NCBI RefSeq assembly: GCF_035994185.1
Contig: NZ_CP108538.1
Coordinates: 2,914,001 to 2,978,000 of the forward strand
Source: Streptomyces sp. NBC_01217
Lineage (GTDB): Bacteria; Actinomycetota; Actinomycetes; Streptomycetales; Streptomycetaceae
Length of the DNA: 64,000 nt
Direction: 5' to 3'
Made by a program: the position numbers and the translations under genes. The notes under the pieces are model-generated. The model did not search any database. It saw nothing but the letters and a program-made list of their open reading frames with translations, and was not told the DNA's origin. This document shows, one piece after another, positions 8,726 to 14,550 of this stretch. The first letter of the stretch is position 1; every line of letters starts with the position of its first letter.

Positions 8726-8907
8726 GGCGCCGGACGCTCGTCCGACAGCCACGGAGGTTCGGATGTGATGTGCGCCACTCCCCTCCGGGGTGGTGTCACC
8801 CAATCGGCACCGGGCAGTAAGAGACCGACCACCCTCGTCTCGATCACCGCCATGACCTGCACACATGCGGTTTGGCAAGGATGACGCGCCGGTCCGTTCG
8901 GGTGAAA

Positions 8908-8924
8908 GCTGACTTCGTGTCAGC
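8908..8924. promoter_or_regulatory. Inverted repeat in the leader region of the secreted Ser-rich gene
   Basis: GCTGAC-TTCGT-GTCAGC forms a 6-bp hairpin or operator about 80 nt upstream of the secreted-protein start. A second small repeat, GGGTGG-CGGA-CCACCC, follows at about 8931. The surrounding 8726-8999 stretch holds no gene. The role is unproven. Confidence 0.3.
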
Positions 8925-8999
8925 AGGCATGGGTGGCGGACCACCCGTTAGCTCGAGGTCAGGACACACCTACTCGCGCCATCGCCGGAGGAACCCCCC

Positions 9000-9755
9000 A
9001 TGCGTCCTGCCCGCCTAGTGACCGGTACCGCCGCTTCCGCGGTCACCATTGCCACGCTCGGCCTCTTCACCGCCGGGCCTGCGTACGCGTACGCAGCTGA
9101 GGCCGGCGCACTGCGGGTCGGTTCGGCGGCCGCTCCGCGGGCCAACGGCGACCAGGAGGCGCGGGACGACGAGGGCGGGACGGACAATCCCGCCGGGTCG
9201 CGGCTCAATACTCCGTCCGGGCTGGACATACCCTCGCTGCTCGACTCCGTCGGCGGGCTCAACGCCATCCCCGGGCTCGCCACCGGCTCCGGGGACGAGG
9301 GGTCGGCAAAGCGCGACAGCCCGTCGTCCGAGTCGAACAACTCGTCGGGGCGTGACAGTTCGTCGTCGGGACGCGACAACTCCTCGTCAGGGCGCGACAG
9401 CTCGTCCTCCGGTCGGGACAACTCGTCATCGGGAGGGGACAACTCGTCATCCGGTCGGGACAATTCGTCGTCAGGGCGTGACAGCTCATCCTCAGGACGC
9501 GACAACTCCTCGTCCGGCCAGGACAGTTCGGCGTCCGGGCGTGACAACCAGTCCGGTGGCGACAACGCGTCGTCCGGGCGCGACGGCTCATCCGTACCCG
9601 CCACTCCCAGTGGGCACGTCAAAACAGGTGTCGGCGGCAGTGTCCGGTCCGACACCTCCCAGATCGCGGCGGGCGCCGGCGTACTCGCCGCGACCGCCGT
9701 CGGCGGAGCCTGGCTCCTGCGTCGCCGGGCGAGCGGCACGCAGACAGCCGGCTGA
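9000..9755 (+). CDS. Secreted Ser/Gly/Asp-repeat surface protein, probable sortase partner
   Basis: A 251-residue exported protein. Residues 1-30 form a Sec signal peptide ending near GPAYAYA. A linker follows, then at about residues 115-200 a low-complexity region of roughly fourteen SSGRDN/SSGRDS hexapeptides. After that comes a hydrophobic helix (QIAAGAGVLAATAVGGAWLL) and RRR, the layout of a wall-sorting signal. No LPXTG or LAXTG motif is present. It starts after GGAGGAA. The next gene encodes a class F-like sortase, which suggests this protein is its substrate, though it could simply be membrane-anchored with a stalk-like exterior. Confidence 0.75.
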   Translation: MRPARLVTGTAASAVTIATLGLFTAGPAYAYAAEAGALRVGSAAAPRANGDQEARDDEGGTDNPAGSRLNTPSGLDIPSLLDSVGGLNAIPGLATGSGDEGSAKRDSPSSESNNSSGRDSSSSGRDNSSSGRDSSSSGRDNSSSGGDNSSSGRDNSSSGRDSSSSGRDNSSSGQDSSASGRDNQSGGDNASSGRDGSSVPATPSGHVKTGVGGSVRSDTSQIAAGAGVLAATAVGGAWLLRRRASGTQTAG

Positions 9756-9788
9756 CGGAGACGGATTCACGTCTCCGTACCCGCCCGG

Positions 9789-9848
9789 TTTCCGTCCCGG
9801 TGGCCGCGCGCCACCGGGACGGAAATGTCCTGTACCACCGGGACGGGA
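9789..9848 (+). promoter_or_regulatory. Strong hairpin plus competing third arm ahead of the sortase gene
   Basis: TTTCCGTCCCGGTGG (9789-9803) and its perfect complement (9811-9825) give a 15-bp stem with a 7-nt loop. A second near-copy of the right arm, CCACCGGGACGGGA, lies at 9835-9848. The left arm can therefore pair with either copy, giving two mutually exclusive hairpins. This could be a terminator after the surface-protein gene, or an attenuator setting read-through into the sortase gene 40 nt further on. There is no U-tract, as is common for streptomycete terminators. Confidence 0.65.
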
Positions 9849-9889
9849 ACGACCCGTGCCGTCCGTATCCCGTCACCCGGAGGGCGACC

Positions 9890-10513
9890 GTGTCCCAGAA
9901 GGGCAAGGGCTGGCTGCTGGTCGTCGCGGCGCTGGCCGGTATCTGGCTGATCCGCCATGGCTCCGGTGCCGAGCTGACCCCGCCCCAGCCGGCCGCCGCC
10001 CAGGCCTTCGCGGGCGGCCCCGAGCTGCAGCCGGGGGCCCCGCTCGCCGAACCGCTGAAGCCCTCGGCGCCCGTACGCATCCGCATCCCGAGCATCCGGG
10101 TGGACGCCCCGATGATGCGTCTGGGGCTCGGGGCCGACGGCAGTCTCGATGTGCCGCCGGCCGACAACCGCAACGTCGTCGGCTGGTACCGGGACGGCAC
10201 TCCGCCCGGCTCGAAGGGCAGCGCGATCGTCGCCGGACATGTCGACGACGCGACGGGGCCCTCGGTCTTCTACAACCTGGGCACCCTTCAGAAGGGCAAC
10301 AAGGTCGAGGTGGTCCGCCAGGACGGGCGTACCGCCGTGTTCTCACTCGACGCGGTCGAGGTCTACGAGAACAAGAACTTCCCCGACGAGCGGGTGTACG
10401 GCGCCTCGCCCTACGCCTCGCTGCGGCTGATCACCTGCGGCGGCGGTTTCTCCAGGACGACGGGTTACCGGGGCAATGTGGTGGCGTACGCGCATCTCAC
10501 CGGGGTGCGGTGA
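9890..10513 (+). CDS. Class F-like sortase
   Basis: A 207-residue membrane-anchored transpeptidase that would join surface proteins to the cell wall or to each other. An N-terminal hydrophobic helix (about residues 8-22) anchors it. The sortase barrel shows IPSIRVDAPM, GWYRDGTPPGSKGSAIVAGHVDD with catalytic His117, LRLITCGG with catalytic Cys183, and GYRGNVVAYAHL with Arg194. GTG 9890 is chosen because GGAGGG precedes it at the right distance; earlier in-frame codons lie inside the hairpin region. It sits directly downstream of the Ser-rich secreted protein, its probable substrate. Confidence 0.9.
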   Translation: MSQKGKGWLLVVAALAGIWLIRHGSGAELTPPQPAAAQAFAGGPELQPGAPLAEPLKPSAPVRIRIPSIRVDAPMMRLGLGADGSLDVPPADNRNVVGWYRDGTPPGSKGSAIVAGHVDDATGPSVFYNLGTLQKGNKVEVVRQDGRTAVFSLDAVEVYENKNFPDERVYGASPYASLRLITCGGGFSRTTGYRGNVVAYAHLTGVR

Positions 10514-10552
10514 AGCCCGGCCGCCCGACACCTTCCGCCGGCCGCCCGCCCC

Positions 10553-11341
10553 TCACGCCGTCCACTGGTCGAACGCCAGCTTCGCGACCAGCGAGAACAC
10601 CACGACCAGCAGGACCCCGCGGACGAACTCGCTGCCCTTCCTGAGCGCCATCCGCGCCCCGATCAGCCCGCCCGCCAGATTGAAGACCGCCATCAGCGCG
10701 GCCAGCTGCCACATCACGCTGCCCTGGTAGGCGAACATCGCCAGCGCCCCGCCGTTGGTGCAGACGTTGACGATCTTGGCGGTGGCGGACGCCGTCACCA
10801 GATCGAGGTGGAGCACCGCGGTCAGCGCCAGCACCAGGAACGTTCCGGTGCCGGGGCCGAACAGCCCGTCGTAGAAGCCGATGCCGCCACCGACCAGCAC
10901 GATCGCGGTGACGGTGCGGGCCCGGGTGACCTTCTGCCGCGCACCGTCGTCCGCCGCCCTGCCGAACGAGGGCCGCAGCATCACGAACGCCGCGACCGCC
11001 AGCAGCACGACCATGATCACCGGGCGCAGCACCTCGCTGCTGATCCCGGCGGCGAAGAACGCCCCGGTCATCGATCCGGCCAGCGCCGCGAGCCCGATCC
11101 GCAGGGCCGTTGCGACCTTCACCGGTGCCTTGCGTGCGTACGTCACGGCGGCACCCGAGGTGCCGACGATCGCGATCGCCTTGTTCGTGCCGAGGACGTG
11201 TGCGGCCGGGACGTGCGGCAGCCCCAGGAGCAGGGCCGGCAGCAGCAGCAGTCCGCCGCCGCCGACCACCGCGTCGATCCAGCCCGCCGCGGCTGCGGCG
11301 AGGCAGAGGACGACCAGGGTGGTGAGTGCTATGTCGGGCAT
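10553..11341 (-). CDS. TSUP-family permease (TauE/SafE type)
   Basis: A 262-residue inner-membrane protein of the TSUP family (sulfite exporter TauE/SafE). These carry small organic or sulfur-containing anions. Seven or eight hydrophobic helices are visible. The family glycine-rich repeats occur twice: GWIDAVVGGGGLLLLPALL near residue 20 and GGGIGFYDGLFGPGTGTF near residue 150, the typical internal duplication. A TNKAIAIVGTSGA segment lies between. The start is the ATG at 11341. No sulfur-metabolism genes adjoin it, so the substrate is open. Confidence 0.87.
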   Translation of the reverse strand: MPDIALTTLVVLCLAAAAAGWIDAVVGGGGLLLLPALLLGLPHVPAAHVLGTNKAIAIVGTSGAAVTYARKAPVKVATALRIGLAALAGSMTGAFFAAGISSEVLRPVIMVVLLAVAAFVMLRPSFGRAADDGARQKVTRARTVTAIVLVGGGIGFYDGLFGPGTGTFLVLALTAVLHLDLVTASATAKIVNVCTNGGALAMFAYQGSVMWQLAALMAVFNLAGGLIGARMALRKGSEFVRGVLLVVVFSLVAKLAFDQWTA

Positions 11342-11524
11342 GGTCGCGACCCTAAAAAGGCGATACGTGCCCCGTCCAACCGATACGGGCGGACAGCGGC
11401 GGAGTTGAGCCAACTCTGAGGTTTCCGGGCTTCCGGGCCCGGCGGAAGGTCCCGGTCGGGCCCGGCGGAATCCGGGCCCGACCGGCCCGTTCGGCCGGTG
11501 CGCCGCGGCCGTACGCTGGGGGTC

Positions 11525-12454
11525 ATGGGCCAGGGCTGGAACGCGAGCGACATCCCCGATCAGAGCGGCCGCACGGCCGTGGTCACCGGAGCCAACAGCG
11601 GCATCGGACTGAACACGGCACGGGAACTGGCCCGCCGCGGCGCGCGCGTACTGCTCGCCTGCCGTGACGAGACGCGCGGCAAGGAGGCCGCATCCCGTAT
11701 CCGGACGGCCGTGACCGGCGCGGACGTGGAGTTCGTACCGCTCGATCTGGCCGATCTGGATTCCGTACGGAAGTTCGCCGCGGCCCACACGCCCGACCGG
11801 CTCGATCTGCTGATCAACAACGCGGGGGTGATGGCCCTCCCCTACGGGAGGACGGCCGACGGCTTCGAGAGGCAGTTCGGCGTCAACCACCTCGGGCACT
11901 TCGCCCTCACCGGACTGCTGCTCCCGAAGCTCCTCGCCACTCCCGGGGCGCGGGTGGTGAGCGTCTCCAGCAGTGTGCACGCGGTGGCCGACATCGATAT
12001 CGGGGATCTCAACAGCGAGCGGAACTACCGCCGCTGGATCGCCTACGGCCGCTCGAAGACCGCCAATCTGCTCTTCATCCACGAGCTGGCGCGGCGGCTC
12101 TCGGCCGCCGGTTGCGACCTGGTGGCCGCCGCGGCGCACCCCGGGTACGCGGCGACCAATCTGCAGACGGCGGGCGTCCGGATGGAGAGCCGCAGGGCGG
12201 CGGAGCGGATCTTCGAGCTGGGCAACCGGATCGTCGCCCAGCCCGCGTCGGCCGGTGCGCTGCCCACTCTGTACGCGGCCACCGCGCCCGGCGTACGCCC
12301 CGACTCGTTCACCGGGCCGAGGCTGCTCGGCTGGCGCGGTGCGCCCGGCCCGTCCTGGCGTGCGGGCTGGACGCTGAACGATGTGGCGGGCGAGCGGCTC
12401 TGGGTGGCGTCCGAGCAGCTGACAGGGGTGGCGTATCCGGGCCTCACGTCCTGA
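11525..12454 (+). CDS. Short-chain dehydrogenase/reductase
   Basis: A 309-residue SDR enzyme similar to retinol-dehydrogenase/protochlorophyllide-reductase-like actinobacterial oxidoreductases. The NAD(P) motif TGANSGIG is at residues ~22-29, NNAG near 98, and the catalytic Ser-Tyr-Lys set appears as SVSSS near 145 and YGRSKTAN near 173. The Arg in ACRDE after the Rossmann motif favours NADP. ATG 11525 follows TACGCT by 7 nt; the upstream GTG frame is not conserved-looking. The substrate is unknown. Confidence 0.88.
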   Translation: MGQGWNASDIPDQSGRTAVVTGANSGIGLNTARELARRGARVLLACRDETRGKEAASRIRTAVTGADVEFVPLDLADLDSVRKFAAAHTPDRLDLLINNAGVMALPYGRTADGFERQFGVNHLGHFALTGLLLPKLLATPGARVVSVSSSVHAVADIDIGDLNSERNYRRWIAYGRSKTANLLFIHELARRLSAAGCDLVAAAAHPGYAATNLQTAGVRMESRRAAERIFELGNRIVAQPASAGALPTLYAATAPGVRPDSFTGPRLLGWRGAPGPSWRAGWTLNDVAGERLWVASEQLTGVAYPGLTS

Positions 12455-12485
12455 CACGCCCCGCCCCTGAGCCCGCCGCGGCCGG

Positions 12486-12899
12486 TCAGCCCTGCTGGCC
12501 CTCGACCGCGGACGGGTCCATCCACACGACCTCCCAGATGTGGTGGTCCGGGTCCTCGAAGGAACGGCCGTACATGAAGCCGAGGTCGACCGGCTCGTTG
12601 GCGGGCGATCCGCCGGAGGCGAGGGCGGTGTCGACCAGCTCGTCCACCTTCTCCCGGCTCTCGGCGCTCAGGGCGAGCATCACCTCCACGGACTTCGAGG
12701 CGTCGACGATCTCCTTCTTGGTGAAATCCTTGAAGCGGGGCTCCGTCAGGAGCATGGCGAAGATGGTGTCGCTGATGACGAGACACGCGGTGTTCTCGTC
12801 GGAGAACTGCGGGTTGAACGAGTAGCCGAGCTTGCCGAAGAAGGTCTTGGTCGTCTCAAGGTCCTTGACCGGCAGGTTCACGAAGATCATCTGAGGCAT
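12486..12899 (-). CDS. VOC (glyoxalase/bleomycin-resistance fold) protein
   Basis: A 137-residue vicinal-oxygen-chelate protein. It opens with MIFVNLPVKDLETTKTFFGKLGYSFN and ends with SFEDPDHHIWEVVWMDP, the two half-motifs that bracket VOC folds. It resembles the common uncharacterised glyoxalase-like group rather than true lactoylglutathione lyase, so a metal-dependent lyase, dioxygenase or binding role is possible. The ATG at 12899 is preferred. The 14-bp tandem repeat array directly upstream would fall in its promoter or leader. Confidence 0.85.
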   Translation of the reverse strand: MPQMIFVNLPVKDLETTKTFFGKLGYSFNPQFSDENTACLVISDTIFAMLLTEPRFKDFTKKEIVDASKSVEVMLALSAESREKVDELVDTALASGGSPANEPVDLGFMYGRSFEDPDHHIWEVVWMDPSAVEGQQG

Positions 12900-12914
12900 G
12901 GCCGTTCCGCTCTC

Positions 12915-12984
12915 TCTGTTGTCCGAGCCCTGTTGTCCGAGCCCTGTTGTCCGAGCCCCGCTGTTCGAACTCTTCTGTTCGAAC
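12915..12984. repeat. Five-copy 14-bp tandem repeat upstream of the VOC gene
   Basis: Five head-to-tail 14-mers cover exactly 70 bp. Three are near-identical (CCTGTTGTCCGAGC, with the first reading TC instead of CC). Two are diverged (CCCGCTGTTCGAAC and TCTTCTGTTCGAAC), and each of these contains GTTCGAAC. Fourteen is not a multiple of three, so this is not a peptide repeat. It lies 16-85 nt upstream of the VOC start and downstream of the ArsR-type regulator gene. Confidence 0.85.
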
Positions 12985-13072
12985 GTTTTACGACAGGTAG
13001 ACGGCCGGGCCGCGCAGAACTCATCGGTGTCGGCGAAGAAGAAGCCCTGCGGCACGAAGAAACCTTCCGGCA

Positions 13073-14047
13073 TCAGGACAGGGCGAGCGGTGCGCCGCCC
13101 CTGAGCAGCGATCCGCCCAGCGGGGTCAGCGTGTGCAGTACGGAGCTGCCGTGCCGCAGGGTGTGGATCAGGCCGGCCTCGCGCAGCACACAGGCGTGCT
13201 GGCTCGCCGAGGCGAGGGAGACTCCTGCCCGGAGGGCGAGTTCGCTGGTCGTGCAGCCGTTGCCGATGACGCTCAGGACCGTCGAGCGGGTGTTGCCGAG
13301 GAGCCGGCCGAGCCAGGGCCCCGGTTCGGTGAAGACCGGGGCATGGGAGTGGGTGACCGGGTAGACGAGGACCGGCGGGAGCTGGGGGTCGCGGTAGACG
13401 ACCGGGGTGACGCGGCAGAAGTAGGACGGCTGGAGCAGCAGTCCCCGCCCGTCCAGACTCAGTTCGCGGTCCACGGGGTAGTCCGCCTCCAGCACGGGGG
13501 CCCGCCAGCGGATCATGGGCGGGAGGGAGGCGAGCAGCTCTTCCGCCCCGCCGTCCAGGAGGGCGCGGCCGCGGATGGCACGGTCGGCCTCGATGCTGGC
13601 CCGGATGTGCGACCAGTAGGGTTCGATCGCGGCACGGTGGTAGCCGCGCAGGGCGTCGATGAACCGGCCGAGCGGCTCGGCGCGTCCGTCCGGGGCGCGG
13701 CCCGCCTCGCGGCGTCCGGCGCCCAGCAGGGCGAGTTCGGCGCGGATCCGCGCGGGCGGGGTGTTGCGCAGCACTTCCATTCCGGTCTCGATGCCGTACG
13801 GCTCGCTGCTTTCCTGAGAAGGCGTCAGGAAGTCCGGGAAATAGCCGCGCGGTGGAATCAGGGCGGCCAGCAGACGTACTTCACCTTTCAACCGGGGCCG
13901 GGCCTCCGTACGCCATTTCCCGAACACCGTGGAACCACGCCGGTCCCTCAGCCGGTGGAAACTCAGAATGGTTTCCCACAGCGCATCCGGCCGAGTGGCC
14001 ATCCGCACCTTGGAAAGGTCCACTCCGGACATATGGATACGCAACAC
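13073..14047 (-). CDS. ArsR-type winged-helix transcriptional regulator with DUF5937-like N-domain
   Basis: A 324-residue regulator. The C-terminal 75 residues form an ArsR-like winged helix: VIGNGCTTSELALRAGVSLASASQHACVLREAGLI contains the recognition helix, followed by the wing GSSVLHTLTPLG. The N-terminal ~230 residues match in style a domain I recall as DUF5937, often fused to such helices in actinobacteria. There are no ArsR/SmtB metal-binding cysteines, so the signal is probably not a metal. The GTG start follows GGGGG. It may control the VOC gene downstream. Confidence 0.83.
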   Translation of the reverse strand: MLRIHMSGVDLSKVRMATRPDALWETILSFHRLRDRRGSTVFGKWRTEARPRLKGEVRLLAALIPPRGYFPDFLTPSQESSEPYGIETGMEVLRNTPPARIRAELALLGAGRREAGRAPDGRAEPLGRFIDALRGYHRAAIEPYWSHIRASIEADRAIRGRALLDGGAEELLASLPPMIRWRAPVLEADYPVDRELSLDGRGLLLQPSYFCRVTPVVYRDPQLPPVLVYPVTHSHAPVFTEPGPWLGRLLGNTRSTVLSVIGNGCTTSELALRAGVSLASASQHACVLREAGLIHTLRHGSSVLHTLTPLGGSLLRGGAPLALS

Positions 14048-14292
14048 CGAACCCCCATCTGTTGCACCTGCAATTACCCCCGCTCAAGGGTAGGTGATCC
14101 GTAACAGCACGTCACCACGGGGTTTCGGCCAGAGGTGAAACGTCTCGCCTCGGCATGCCCCCTCCCGAAAAGCTGTACGACGTCGGGTACGAAATCCGGA
14201 GCCACCGGAAGAGCGAGTGAAGGCCGTGGGGGGTTTTGCTCGTTCGGCGGCGGTGGGCGAAGGAGCGGCTCCGTTCCCGACGGGGGTAAGCC

Positions 14293-14330
14293 GGGTGCGG
14301 TCCATGGATGGGGATCCATGGGCCGCACCC
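14293..14330. repeat. 17-bp inverted repeat containing CCATGG
   Basis: The arms GGGTGCGGTCCATGGAT (14293-14309) and ATCCATGGGCCGCACCC (14314-14330) are complementary at 16 of 17 positions around a GGGG loop. It could form a very stable hairpin on either strand or be a large operator. It lies about 245 nt upstream of the regulator gene start. Confidence 0.6.
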
Positions 14331-14350
14331 CGGTCCGAACGCGGCCCATG

Positions 14351-14386
14351 TCTTTGCGCATTGAACAATCTTTGCGTATTGAACGA
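14351..14386. repeat. Two tandem 18-bp direct repeats
   Basis: TCTTTGCGCATTGAACAA is followed immediately by TCTTTGCGTATTGAACGA, differing at two positions. Adjacent operator half-sites or a simple duplication could explain it. It sits between the large inverted repeat and the ppdK terminator. Confidence 0.65.
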
Positions 14387-14431
14387 AGAAAAGGCACAAC
14401 GTCGAACACCTATTTTCCCCAGAACAAAACG

Positions 14432-14466
14432 AAGCGGCGGCACCCCCGCACGGGGTGCCGTCGCTT
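14432..14466 (-). terminator. Rho-independent-type terminator of ppdK
   Basis: AAGCGGCGGCACCCC pairs with GGGGTGCCGTCGCTT (15 bp with one G-U pair, 5-nt loop). Read on the minus strand it is followed by CGTTTTGTTCT, a rare T-rich tail for this genome. It lies about 85 nt downstream of the ppdK stop. Confidence 0.75.
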
Positions 14467-14550
14467 CTCGGAGTTCCGGAGCCGCCGTCGGGTCGGTGAG
14501 GGTACGAGTGAGCCGACGACAGCTCCGGAGTCAGGGGGTGGGGTGCCGGG

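Larger units (their letters stand above)
14048..14550. other. Intergenic region with repeats and a terminator, no gene seen
   Basis: This 500-nt stretch between the ArsR-type regulator and ppdK has no convincing coding frame. It holds a long imperfect inverted repeat (14293-14330), two tandem 18-mers (14351-14386), an AT-richer patch near 14385-14430 and a strong hairpin (14432-14466). The AT-rich patch would be the T-rich tail of that hairpin when read in the ppdK direction. Confidence 0.7.

Noticed and set aside
12915..12984. Possible CRISPR array
   Set aside because: The 14-bp units are contiguous with no unique spacers, no cas genes are nearby, and the unit is too short.
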